From: a virus
Reading direction: 5' to 3' (one strand)
IMG/VR virus record: IMGVR_UViG_3300030294_000189
Coordinates: 1-20,053 of that record
Length of the DNA stretch: 20,053 nucleotides
Under the pieces are notes generated by a model. That model was given only the letters and a program-made list of their open reading frames with translations, was not told the origin of the DNA and searched no databases. The position numbers and the translations under genes are program-made. Of the stretch, positions 8,982 to 15,192 are shown piece after piece. Each line of letters starts with the position of its first letter. Within the stretch, counting starts at the first letter, position 1.

Positions 8982-9263
8982 CTATTTCTTTGCTTTGCTT
9001 AATTCGGCTATTTGTGCCTTTAACGCTTCATTTTCAGCTTTAATTGTTTCAAATTGGTCTAATTTTTCTGTATTATCTTTGTATTCTGCTAACTTGTTTT
9101 TAAGTGTTGAATTTTCTGCCTTTATTTCTGCTAATGATGTAGCTTGTCCCGCTTCTAATATTCTTCCTTCTTCGTCTAGTACACTATATCCCATTGAAAG
9201 ATATACTTCTTTAGCTTCATCGGGTACTTTTAATTGTTTGTTTCCTTGTTGTACTACTAACAT
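8982..9263 (-). CDS. Small coiled-coil protein next to the capsid gene
   Basis: 93 residues. Residues 1-42 look like a small folded segment (GNKQLKVPDEAKEVYLSMGYSVLDEEG). Residues 45-93 are a continuous heptad-rich coiled coil (SLAEIKAENSTLKNKLAEYK and so on, ending ELSKAKK). It has a strong SD (AAGGAGGG) and lies 12 bases after the major capsid gene. Small proteins of this shape often follow the capsid gene in related phages. The role is unknown; a head-morphogenesis helper or decoration factor is possible but not shown. Confidence 0.8.
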   Translation of the reverse strand: MLVVQQGNKQLKVPDEAKEVYLSMGYSVLDEEGRILEAGQATSLAEIKAENSTLKNKLAEYKDNTEKLDQFETIKAENEALKAQIAELSKAKK

Positions 9264-9275
9264 TCAATACCCTCC

Positions 9276-10169
9276 TTATGCTACTATAACAAAATCAATT
9301 GCATTTACTTTATTATCTAAGATAAATACATCTTCAAATGATTCTTCATAGTAGTAGAATTTACCTTGTGTTTTTGCAGTTGGTTCGTCTAAGCTAGCAA
9401 ATTGGTAAGATACTGGTGTGATTACTGCTAATGGGTGAATTAAACACATTTGTATTTGTTTTGCTCCAACTCCTGTTGCCCAACCACTTGTAAAATCATA
9501 AACTGTTTTCATAAGATCGCTTGATACTTGAATTATTTCAACTTCATCAAGTCTGTTTACACTTCTGCTAATAACTCCATCATTGCTTGCACCCGCAATA
9601 ATTTGTCTTGTTACTTGACTTGCATTTTTAAGTAATGTTTTAACTCCAGGCGTTACGTATAGCTTTCTGCCTTGAACTGGAACTCTCGCTTCATCCATAG
9701 CTTGCATTCTAGCATCAAATACAGTTAATACATTATCCTCTGTTAAAACTGTTGTATCAGCAGTTTTACTCTTTGCAGTCCAATCTGCATAAATCTTAGA
9801 TATACAATAAGCATCCATTTCGGGGAATTTTTGTTGATCATTATATACCTTTGTAATATTACCGATTGATGTCACAAAATTAGTTTGGTCAATGTCCATT
9901 GGATGAACTAAAGTGTCCCACATTCTTTGATTGGAAAGTGTTTTAGGTTCCCATGAGTTACTAAAGTTTCTACCGAATTCTCCTATTGTATCTCTATTTG
10001 CATCTTTTCTCCCTGTAGTTGCGATTACTGGAATTTCAATTGCCTTTGCTCCTGTCCATTTAAATAAACTGTTTGATGGTGAATTAAATAATGCACCAAA
10101 ATTTAATACATAAGGGAAATTTTGATCTAGTGCTTGTTGATATTGAGTAGCATAATTAATATTAGGCAT
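9276..10169 (-). CDS. Major capsid protein (HK97-type fold expected)
   Basis: 297 residues. It follows the scaffold gene directly and is the only protein here of the right size and composition for a shell protein. Visible features: GAKAIEIPVIATTGRKDANRD (start of the E-loop region), WEPKTLSNQRMWDTLVHPMDIDQTN (residues 73-98), DAYCISKIYADW, then ARMQAMDEARVPVQGRKLYVTPGV and KTQGKFYYYEESFEDVFILD near the C-terminus. The segment P-x-x-x-R-x-L-Y-V-T-P is typical of capsid proteins in this phage group. I see no N-terminal protease-cleaved delta domain, consistent with a separate scaffold protein. SD GAAGGAATTTAA precedes the ATG. Confidence 0.88.
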   Translation of the reverse strand: MPNINYATQYQQALDQNFPYVLNFGALFNSPSNSLFKWTGAKAIEIPVIATTGRKDANRDTIGEFGRNFSNSWEPKTLSNQRMWDTLVHPMDIDQTNFVTSIGNITKVYNDQQKFPEMDAYCISKIYADWTAKSKTADTTVLTEDNVLTVFDARMQAMDEARVPVQGRKLYVTPGVKTLLKNASQVTRQIIAGASNDGVISRSVNRLDEVEIIQVSSDLMKTVYDFTSGWATGVGAKQIQMCLIHPLAVITPVSYQFASLDEPTAKTQGKFYYYEESFEDVFILDNKVNAIDFVIVA

Positions 10170-10193
10170 TTAAATTCCTTCTTTCATATTTTA

Positions 10194-10826
10194 TTATTTT
10201 TCTACTGGTCTTTGGTGTATTGGTGTAAAGTTGAATCCAAAACCATTACCAGTTGTTTGTGTTTGTTGTCCGCCTGTTCCTTTTACTATTTCGGGTATTT
10301 TGTTTTCAGTTGTTGTTTCTACTGCAAATACTCCAGGATTTTTCTCCATGAAGTTTTTAACATGGTCGTCTGCTCCGAGGAACTTTCCATCTTCTAACTT
10401 TAAACCTTTTGATTTAAAATCATTAACAAAAGCATCTTTTACAAAGTCATTTGTAAATTTGTGTCCGCTTACAAACTCTTTTACTGCAAATTCATAATCT
10501 TTGTCAGCTAATTGTTTTTCATAAGCGACTTTATCCGCTTCTGATTTAGTTTGGTATTCTGTATTTTGAGTTTTTAATGTTTCTACTTGCTTTTGAATTT
10601 CTTCAATATTCATTCCCTTGAATTTTTCAATTTCAGAATTAACACTAGTTATTAATTCCTCTTTTGCTTTTAGTTCAAGTTTAGAATTATCTAATTCTGT
10701 TTGTAGCTTTTCTGTAGCTTGTCCCGCTTTTGTCTTTGCACTTTCAATATCAGTTCCATTGATAGACATTATTTGTTTTGCTATCTCTTCACTAACACCT
10801 AGTGCGATTAACTCTTCCTTTTTCAT
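10194..10826 (-). CDS. Scaffold protein (phage GP20-like)
   Basis: 210 residues. The N-terminus (KKEELIALGVSEEIAKQIMSINGTDIE) and a long acidic/lysine coiled coil (residues 35-115) are followed by a helical region (FVSGHKFTNDFVKDAFVNDFKSKGLKLEDGKFLG) and a glycine/glutamine linker ending in FGFNFTPIHQRPVEK. This is the pattern of the GP20 minor structural / scaffold family (PF06810), which guides capsid assembly and leaves before DNA packaging. It lies 24 bases upstream of the capsid gene. A perfect AGGAGG lies 11 bases before the ATG. A structured non-coding stretch precedes it. Confidence 0.88.
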   Translation of the reverse strand: MKKEELIALGVSEEIAKQIMSINGTDIESAKTKAGQATEKLQTELDNSKLELKAKEELITSVNSEIEKFKGMNIEEIQKQVETLKTQNTEYQTKSEADKVAYEKQLADKDYEFAVKEFVSGHKFTNDFVKDAFVNDFKSKGLKLEDGKFLGADDHVKNFMEKNPGVFAVETTTENKIPEIVKGTGGQQTQTTGNGFGFNFTPIHQRPVEK

Positions 10827-10893
10827 AACTTTCTATTCCTCCTAACAATTACGCTTTTATATGTGTTTTGCTTCACTATTGTATGTTTTTATG

Positions 10894-10999
10894 TCTTTCA
10901 TCTGACTTCCTATATATGATGTTAAGTCAAGCAAGCGAACTACTCCGCCTTCACCATCCTAAAAGGCTTCTTTCATCCTTAAATTTTGTTTAACTTAAC
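10894..10999 (-). other. GC-rich, hairpin-forming leader candidate upstream of scaffold gene
   Basis: The 183-base gap between the Tad2-like gene and the scaffold holds a 40-base stretch (10931-10970) of about 52% GC in otherwise AT-rich DNA. On the minus strand it can form GCCTT/AAGGC (10947-10951 with 10963-10967) and TGACTT/AAGTCA (10903-10908 with 10924-10929). A competing long-range GTTAAGT/ACTTAAC pairing joins 10921-10927 with 10993-10999. A 9-base direct repeat GATGAAAGA lies at 10894-10902 and 10969-10977. It may be a cis-acting RNA or a decayed small gene. Confidence 0.35.
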
Positions 11000-11009
11000 T
11001 TCTAAATTA

Positions 11010-11282
11010 CTATTCTATAATTTCCCAATCCTCTGCCAAGCAATCATTTATGCTTGGAACCCATGTTGATATTGTTCCCTTAACATTCTTTATTGCTAAA
11101 TACGGTTCATAAGGTACCCTATCACCAAATTCGTTTCTTGCATTTTCTGTACACGCTTTGTAACTTGCGGCCGGAACATAATAAATATACATTCCTTTAC
11201 CATTCCAACCTTTTCTAGCAACCTTGCCACCAACTTTTAATACTGCTAAAGCATCTCCAAAGTTTAATTGTGTTCTTTCCAT
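11010..11282 (-). CDS. tad2: Tad2 / DUF2829 family anti-Thoeris protein
   Basis: 90 residues from the ATG at 11280-11282, chosen because GGGGTGA lies 4-5 bases upstream; an in-frame start at 11345 lacks a ribosome site. The family pattern (PF11195, DUF2829) is clear: LNFGDALAVLKVGGKVARKGWNGKG (residues 5-29), then MYIYYVPAASY, then YEPYLAIKNVKGTISTWVPS, ending DCLAEDWEIIE. Tad2 proteins bind and sequester the cyclic ADP-ribose-type signal made by Thoeris ThsB, blocking abortive defence; some bind other defence nucleotides. The family is secure; activity against a given system is inference. It has its own promoter (11336-11364) and follows a terminator, so it behaves as a separate transcription unit inside the late region. 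Confidence 0.88.
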   Translation of the reverse strand: MERTQLNFGDALAVLKVGGKVARKGWNGKGMYIYYVPAASYKACTENARNEFGDRVPYEPYLAIKNVKGTISTWVPSINDCLAEDWEIIE

Positions 11283-11335
11283 ATACTCACCCCTTTTATA
11301 TCCATAATAATTACTTAACATAATCTTATAAACTA

Positions 11336-11364
11336 ATTTTACCATTGAAGAACAAATGTTTCAA
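11336..11364 (-). promoter_or_regulatory. Sigma-A type promoter for the Tad2-like gene
   Basis: The -35 box TTGAAA lies at 11359-11364, followed by a 17-base spacer and -10 box TAAAAT at 11336-11341. TGG directly before the -10 gives an extended -10 element. The expected start of transcription is near 11329, about 47 bases before the start codon. Confidence 0.7.
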
Positions 11365-11389
11365 GCTTTTTTAAAATAATACTTGACAT

Positions 11390-11422
11390 AAAAAAGAGAT
11401 AATAATTTTACTTATTACTTCT
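11390..11422 (-). terminator. Terminator after the head-fiber-like gene
   Basis: On the minus strand AGAAGTAATAA and TTATTATCTCT pair with one internal mismatch around a 6-base loop (11406-11411), followed by six T residues (11390-11395). The stem is AT-rich and so moderate. It lies between the fiber gene stop and the Tad2 promoter. Confidence 0.6.
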
Positions 11423-11434
11423 TTAAATATTTGT

Positions 11435-11944
11435 TTAAACTATTGCTCCTGTTGCATCTACCCAAGTAATAGCAGTTCCTAAATGTGTTACTACAAAAGT
11501 TCCTGTAGTTCCTGTTGTTCCAGTATCAACAACGGTTGGTGTTGTGCAAGGTCCTATTGCTGTTTTAGTAAATGTTACAACTCCTGTGTTTGCTACTCCT
11601 CCTACTGTCCATCCAGGAAAACTTGCTGATATTATTGTATTTCCTATTGCTCCTACTGTTTGTCCCTCTGTTACTGCAATAGTTTTAGCAACTCCATTTA
11701 AAGTAATTGTTATATTGCCCGCAGTTGTTGCTCCTACTGTTAGAGTTAATGTGTCTACTTCACTACTCTCGATGGTATTGTTGCACCATATAGGTTTTCC
11801 GTCACCATCTAAAGTAGTGTCCATGTACATTGTCCCGATATATGTTGCATGTGGTCTGTTCCCTGTTGTCCCTTTTAAAACTGTTTGTGATTCGAGTTGT
11901 GCTAGAATTTGTTTAACACGTTTTTCATTCCACCAGTTATTCAT
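11435..11944 (-). CDS. Head-fiber-like protein with an inserted beta-rich domain
   Basis: 169 residues. The N-terminal WNEKRVKQILAQLE helix (residues 5-18) and TVLKGTTGNRP...IGTMYMDTT...GKPIWCNNT (21-57) match the short repeat found in head-fiber and tail-fiber proteins, where KPIWWNGT normally runs straight into WVDATG. Here the WVDATG end comes at 161-166. A separate Thr/Val/Gly-rich beta domain (residues about 58-158, DTLTLTVGATTAGNITITLN and GWTVGGVANTGVVTFT) sits between them. The domain resembles Ig- or flagellin-like modules of phage tail proteins. The product probably decorates the capsid or binds surface carbohydrate. It has a perfect AGGAGGT ribosome site, its own promoter upstream and a terminator downstream. 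Confidence 0.75.
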   Translation of the reverse strand: MNNWWNEKRVKQILAQLESQTVLKGTTGNRPHATYIGTMYMDTTLDGDGKPIWCNNTIESSEVDTLTLTVGATTAGNITITLNGVAKTIAVTEGQTVGAIGNTIISASFPGWTVGGVANTGVVTFTKTAIGPCTTPTVVDTGTTGTTGTFVVTHLGTAITWVDATGAIV

Positions 11945-11974
11945 TTTAATACCTCCTAGTAATTAATTTGGCTT

Positions 11975-11983
11975 ATTATACCA
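11975..11983 (-). promoter_or_regulatory. Extended -10 promoter for the head-fiber-like gene
   Basis: The minus strand reads TGGTATAAT: a perfect -10 box (11975-11980) with a TGN extension. No good -35 box lies 16-18 bases upstream; TTAACA is present but 21 bases away. The expected start near 11968 gives a leader of about 24 bases containing AGGAGG. Confidence 0.55.
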
Positions 11984-12030
11984 TACTTACATTATACATT
12001 ATGTTAAGTGTTATTGTATATTTAAATATT

Positions 12031-12060
12031 AAAAAGGGAATAATATATTTATATTGTTCC
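12031..12060 (-). terminator. Rho-independent terminator after the minor head gene
   Basis: On the minus strand GGAACAATATA pairs with TATATTATTCC (one C-A mismatch) over 12037-12060, followed by a C and five T residues (12031-12035). It ends the minor-head transcript and separates it from the fiber promoter about 50 bases further on. Confidence 0.65.
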
Positions 12061-12072
12061 TCCACTTTGCTA

Positions 12073-12088
12073 CCGACATTAATGTCGG
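12073..12088. repeat. Perfect 16-bp palindrome after the minor head gene
   Basis: CCGACATTAATGTCGG reads the same on both strands and lies 18 bases past the minor head stop codon. As RNA it gives a 6-bp stem with a TTAA loop but has no U-tract. It could be a protein-binding site or a stabilising hairpin in front of the terminator at 12031-12060. Confidence 0.6.
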
Positions 12089-12105
12089 GACCACTTTTAT
12101 TTATT

Positions 12106-13326
12106 TTACTTTTTAGCTGCATTTGTGGCTTGTTGACTAATAGAACGGTCGAACTCTTGAACGGTCGCCCTCTCGTTCTTAGGTCGAATATTAGCTGCAT
12201 TGCTGAATTGTTTATATTCTGCCCTTTGTTGTTGTAGCTTGATGCTTGAAGCTTTAAATTCTGCATCTAATCCACTTTCTTTATAAGCTATGATGCTTCT
12301 TTTAGTTGCCCTCATTGCAGTTTCAATTTTCCTTTGATATTGTGTAGCTTCATAGCAAGTATAATTCTTGCCTTTATAATCAAAATTGGGCGGGTCTATA
12401 TTCTTTAATTGTTCATCAGTATAAGTTCTAATACTTGCTTGTGGTATGAATACTGCATACGAATGGCGACAATTATAGCCTTCAAGCCCCGCACCCATTC
12501 CTAGCCCTGTTGATTCAACTAAATTAGGATAATCTTTATCACTACCATTGACCTTATACACCTTTCCTTGCCACGCTTGATGATTTCCTACACCCACACC
12601 AGTTCTTGCACCCGCATGAGCAGTTACTTCTACATATTGCTCATTCTTATCCTCAATTATTTTATTCATATTAAAATCAATCATTTGTTGATTCATTTGA
12701 TGAGTTGAGGTAAGAACTGCCCTCCTCGTTGCAACATCAATTTGGTTTGACCAGTTACTTTCATAATCAACATATCGCAATCCCGAATCTGTCATTTTCT
12801 TGACCGCCTGTTTTATAGCTAAATTGTAGTCGCTAACCCCACTTTGAACCTTTAATTGAGCAATATTAAGTTGTTCTTGATAAAACTTCGCTATAGGCTT
12901 ATATACAACGTGACCATTAACATTTTCAGCAAAACCCATACTTTGAGTTATATTTTCTATATCACCTTTTGTATTTTTAATTGCTGATGCTAAATAATCT
13001 TTTAAGGCTTGGCTCTCATTTAATCGTATTGTTTTAAGTCCCGCTGCTTTGTATATTTCTGATTCTGCTGCAATTGATACTGCTGCAATTTGTGGGAATA
13101 AAGATTCTATTTGAGAATATGATAGGTTTAATGTCGCTGCAATCTTCGCTTCAATGTTTCTTATTCCGTATAATTCCGCTTGATTTTTCTGCCATTCTGC
13201 ACTACTTGTAATCGTGGCTGTTTTTTTTAAACGTCTACTAAAGTCCAAAATCACGAACTCTTCTAATTGTGAAAATAAATCTACTATATTGTTTGGAATT
13301 GATTCTAATTGCGAAGGTGTAAGCAT
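12106..13326 (-). CDS. Phage minor capsid protein 2 (MuF/SPP1 gp7-like minor head protein)
   Basis: 406 residues. The N-terminus (LTPSQLESIPNNIVDLFSQLEEFVILDFSRRLKK) and AEWQKNQAELYGIRNIEAKIAATL fit Phage_min_cap2 (PF06152). The MuF-like core follows: AHAGARTGVGVGNHQAWQGKVY near residues 233-254 and LEGYNCRHSYAVF near 280-292 with the N-C-R-H motif. The C-terminus is basic and helical. The protein binds near the portal and is injected or helps portal incorporation in related phages. It normally follows the portal directly; here nine small genes lie between them, and its ATG comes immediately after the stop of the last of these, with GAAGGTGAG as ribosome site. Confidence 0.88.
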   Translation of the reverse strand: MLTPSQLESIPNNIVDLFSQLEEFVILDFSRRLKKTATITSSAEWQKNQAELYGIRNIEAKIAATLNLSYSQIESLFPQIAAVSIAAESEIYKAAGLKTIRLNESQALKDYLASAIKNTKGDIENITQSMGFAENVNGHVVYKPIAKFYQEQLNIAQLKVQSGVSDYNLAIKQAVKKMTDSGLRYVDYESNWSNQIDVATRRAVLTSTHQMNQQMIDFNMNKIIEDKNEQYVEVTAHAGARTGVGVGNHQAWQGKVYKVNGSDKDYPNLVESTGLGMGAGLEGYNCRHSYAVFIPQASIRTYTDEQLKNIDPPNFDYKGKNYTCYEATQYQRKIETAMRATKRSIIAYKESGLDAEFKASSIKLQQQRAEYKQFSNAANIRPKNERATVQEFDRSISQQATNAAKK

Positions 13327-13452
13327 CTACTCACCTTCTTCCCTTAAAAGTTGTTTAACTTTGTCTAAAACATCATAGTAATCAACATCATAAAAATCTA
13401 TAGCTTTCTCTATGCTATCTTTTATTTGTTCTAATTCTTCTTTATTAAACAT
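13327..13452 (-). CDS. 41-residue acidic helical protein, function unknown
   Basis: Reading on the minus strand from the ATG at 13450-13452, the frame gives a 41-residue protein beginning FNKEELEQIKDSIEKAIDFY after Met and ending LLREEGE. It is acidic and predicted fully helical. The start overlaps the preceding stop codon (TAATG), and GAGGTG lies 8 bases upstream, so it is very likely translated. Its stop codon directly abuts the minor head start codon, suggesting coupled translation. I recognise no family. Confidence 0.75.
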   Translation of the reverse strand: MFNKEELEQIKDSIEKAIDFYDVDYYDVLDKVKQLLREEGE

Positions 13453-13658
13453 TACTGCAACACCTCAATTATCTTATCTTTTATTTCTTCCTCTGATAGT
13501 GTTTTGTCTGTAGGTATTCTTATATTAGCTTCTTTAATTAATGTATAGTCAAAGTTAACATCTATTGCAATCAATCTTTTTTTAGCTGGTAAGGCTACAT
13601 ATTCAGTTATTTGAAATACTTTTTCTATTGAATTAATTATTATTTTATCCTTATCCAC
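13452..13658 (-). CDS. 68-residue hypothetical protein
   Basis: The GTG start at 13656-13658 overlaps the preceding stop (TAGTG), with GAGGGGGA about 9 bases upstream. The protein (DKDKIIINSIEKVFQITEYV, then PAKKRLIAIDVNFDYTLI, then a C-terminal helix SEEEIKDKIIEVLQ) looks like a small alpha/beta fold. No family recognised. It belongs to a tightly overlapping gene run from 14208 to 13326. Confidence 0.75.
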   Translation of the reverse strand: MDKDKIIINSIEKVFQITEYVALPAKKRLIAIDVNFDYTLIKEANIRIPTDKTLSEEEIKDKIIEVLQ

Positions 13659-14008
13659 TACAATTCCCCCTCATATTTAATTTTTAATTCTGCTTTTGCT
13701 TTTTTGATTTCTTTTAGTATATCTTCCATTTTTCTATTATTTTCTACTATCTCTAAATCCATCTGTGCGTTATACCCATATTCTAATTGTTTCATTATTA
13801 CACTATTCAATTTTTTAATGAATCCTATCTTCCTTTGTTTATCCCTTGTCTCCCCGTCTGTAACATCAATTAAATATTTAGTTTTGCATTTAGGGCATTT
13901 AATAAACTGAATATTAATTCCTTTATATTTAGTTAAATACTTAGTTACAATTGGTGCATTTAAAAAGGTTAGTTCCTCTTTGCATTTATCACATATTATT
14001 TTATTCAT
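13658..14008 (-). CDS. Zinc-ribbon-like small protein with two CxxC pairs
   Basis: 116 residues. CDKC at residues 6-9 and CPKC near 38-41 make a plausible four-cysteine zinc site separated by about 28 residues. The C-terminal half (residues 65-116) is Lys/Glu-rich and helical, probably coiled coil (NNRKMEDILKEIKKAKAELK). The ATG overlaps the upstream gene by 4 bases, and GAGGGGG lies 10 bases before it. Such proteins often bind nucleic acid or a protein partner, but the function cannot be assigned. Confidence 0.75.
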   Translation of the reverse strand: MNKIICDKCKEELTFLNAPIVTKYLTKYKGINIQFIKCPKCKTKYLIDVTDGETRDKQRKIGFIKKLNSVIMKQLEYGYNAQMDLEIVENNRKMEDILKEIKKAKAELKIKYEGEL

Positions 14009-14208
14009 AATCTTATAACCCCCTCTTTAGCATTAATAACTTTAGCACCAACAACCTCAATATTAATTCCATCATCTTTTAAATTGAACTCTATTGTTTT
14101 TCTGATGCATTTGTATTCTTTCGGTTTGTGTGGTCCACCTATGAAGTATATCTTGTTAGCTTTTCTGTCTTTCTTGGCTTGTTTCTTTCTGTGAGATTGC
14201 TTATTCAT
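14005..14208 (-). CDS. 67-residue basic protein, function unknown
   Basis: The N-terminus is very basic (NKQSHRKKQAKKDRKANK), followed by a short beta-rich part (TIEFNLKDDGINIEVVGAKV). The basic tail suggests nucleic-acid contact, but no family is recognised. SD AGGGATAAGGA precedes the ATG, and the end overlaps the next gene by 4 bases. Confidence 0.7.
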   Translation of the reverse strand: MNKQSHRKKQAKKDRKANKIYFIGGPHKPKEYKCIRKTIEFNLKDDGINIEVVGAKVINAKEGVIRL

Positions 14209-14220
14209 TCCTTATCCCTC

Positions 14221-14421
14221 CTATGAACCACTATTAGCAACTAATATAACTTGTTCTGTATTCATATCTATTTTAGCTACTTTTAATTTAGCCTTTCTAA
14301 AATCACTACTATTTAGCCTTGCACATCTTTCTGCATGAAGTTCATCTTTTGCTATTACTACCATTGCATAATCTTCAACATAGCTTACTCTATCAGTTCT
14401 TTCTACTTTAAAACATTCCAT
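14221..14421 (-). CDS. 66-residue hypothetical phage protein
   Basis: Pattern: FKVERTDRVSYVEDYAMVVI, then AKDELHAERCARLNSSDF, then a C-terminal strand pair ending EQVILVANSGS. The R-T-D-x-V-x-Y...A-x-V-V-I-A-x-x-E-x-x-A arrangement resembles a small alpha/beta protein that I believe recurs in Firmicute phages without known function. SD GGAGGGG precedes the ATG. A candidate extended -10 promoter lies about 30 bases upstream, so this gene may start its own transcript. Confidence 0.75.
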   Translation of the reverse strand: MECFKVERTDRVSYVEDYAMVVIAKDELHAERCARLNSSDFRKAKLKVAKIDMNTEQVILVANSGS

Positions 14422-14451
14422 ACCATTACCCCTCCATTACTAATTGTAATT

Positions 14452-14460
14452 ATTATAGCA
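14452..14460 (-). promoter_or_regulatory. Candidate extended -10 promoter
   Basis: The minus strand reads TGCTATAAT: a perfect -10 box (14452-14457) with a TGN extension and no convincing -35 box. It would start a transcript near 14445, about 24 bases before the 66-residue gene, and so serve the run of genes leading into the minor head protein. Confidence 0.4.
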
Positions 14461-14475
14461 TTTATTACCATAACT

Positions 14476-14664
14476 TTATATTGTATTAGTTATTTTCAAT
14501 ACCCCTTCTTTGCTTAATATAGTCGCTTGGCGTTTTCCTAACAGTTTGTAATCTTCTCCTTCGATTAAGTTCTTTAATCTGCTATGAAGCGTCTGTATTG
14601 GTATGTCATATTCTGTTGATACTTCCTTTAGGGTTTTTATGTCTTTTAGTGTTAATTGTTGCAT
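14476..14664 (-). CDS. Small HTH-like DNA-binding protein
   Basis: 62 residues. LKDIKTLKEVSTEYDIPIQT (residues 6-25) followed by LHSRLKNL reads as helix-turn-helix of the excisionase/Cox type, where EVSTEYDIP would be the first helix and turn and QTLHSRLKNL the recognition helix. EGEDYKLLGKRQATILSKEGVLKI follows as a small wing. Short one-domain regulators of this shape are common in phages. The target is unknown; the palindrome in the promoter at 15525-15553, upstream of the same cassette, is an obvious candidate. SD AGAGGTGACAGG precedes the ATG. Confidence 0.7.
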   Translation of the reverse strand: MQQLTLKDIKTLKEVSTEYDIPIQTLHSRLKNLIEGEDYKLLGKRQATILSKEGVLKITNTI

Positions 14665-14678
14665 CCTGTCACCTCTTA

Positions 14679-14861
14679 TTATTTAAATTCTTGTAACATT
14701 TTAGAAATTAGTTCTATTCTTTCTCTATAATATTTTTCAGACCTTGCAGATATATTTTTCGATACTTGTTCCTCTAAATAATCCTTATAGTTAACAAGTG
14801 CATCTTCTACGCAATTTTTCTCTTCTTTCGCTTCACATTCAATTATGAATTTACTTTTCAT
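14679..14861 (-). CDS. 60-residue hypothetical helical protein
   Basis: Charged, mostly helical protein (KSKFIIECEAKEEKNCVEDA at the start; KYYRERIELISKMLQEFK at the end) with two cysteines but no metal-binding pattern. SD AGAGGTGAGGAT lies directly before the ATG. No family recognised. It is one of the promoter-proximal genes of the small-gene cassette. Confidence 0.65.
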   Translation of the reverse strand: MKSKFIIECEAKEEKNCVEDALVNYKDYLEEQVSKNISARSEKYYRERIELISKMLQEFK

Positions 14862-14885
14862 ATCCTCACCTCTTAATTAATATTT

Positions 14886-14912
14886 GAGTTGTTGCATATT
14901 TTACAACAACTC
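14886..14912. repeat. Perfect 9-bp inverted repeat between two cassette genes
   Basis: GAGTTGTTG (14886-14894) and CAACAACTC (14904-14912) flank a 9-base spacer. On the minus strand, the coding direction, AAATATT follows rather than a U-tract, so it is not a normal leftward terminator; on the plus strand only four T residues follow. It could stabilise mRNA or bind a protein. Confidence 0.6.
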
Positions 14913-14919
14913 TTTTGGA

Positions 14920-15138
14920 TTATTGTTCATAATAAAATTGACTAACGTATTCTGAATTATTCCAAAAATCTTCTATCTGTTTTAACTCCTTTATATTTAT
15001 TTTTTGTTTATTTATTGTTATGAAATTCCCGCTTTTTAATTCTTTAAGTTGTACTCCATTTGATTTCCAACCATGTTTCCCAAAAGGTTTATTTGAATTA
15101 ACTATTATTCTTCCGCTCCAGTCTTTTTTAATTTCCAT
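14920..15138 (-). CDS. 72-residue hypothetical protein
   Basis: Pattern: KKDWSGRIIVNSNKPFGKHG, then a beta-rich centre (SGNFITINKQKINIKELKQI) and an aromatic C-terminus (EDFWNNSEYVSQFYYEQ). Good SD AAGGGGTGA before the ATG. No family recognised. It is the second gene of the small-gene cassette. Confidence 0.7.
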   Translation of the reverse strand: MEIKKDWSGRIIVNSNKPFGKHGWKSNGVQLKELKSGNFITINKQKINIKELKQIEDFWNNSEYVSQFYYEQ

Positions 15139-15160
15139 AATATCACCCCTTAAATTATTT

Positions 15161-15187
15161 GCAGCTTTTAAGGTAGCTGCTGACCTT
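15161..15187 (-). other. Two mutually exclusive hairpins in the gap after the first cassette gene
   Basis: GCAGCT (15161-15166) pairs with AGCTGC (15175-15180). Overlapping this, AAGGT (15170-15174) pairs with ACCTT (15183-15187). Only one stem can form at a time. Neither is followed by a U-tract on the minus strand. The pair lies between a stop codon and the next ribosome site. Confidence 0.4.
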
Positions 15188-15192
15188 TATTT

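Noticed and set aside
11283-11345. Longer start for the Tad2-like protein
   Set aside because: It would add 21 residues with no match to the family, no ribosome site, and would begin right at the -10 box of the promoter.
11976-12266. 96-codon minus-strand frame overlapping the end of the minor head gene
   Set aside because: It runs through the terminator and into the minor head coding sequence in another frame, with no ribosome site.
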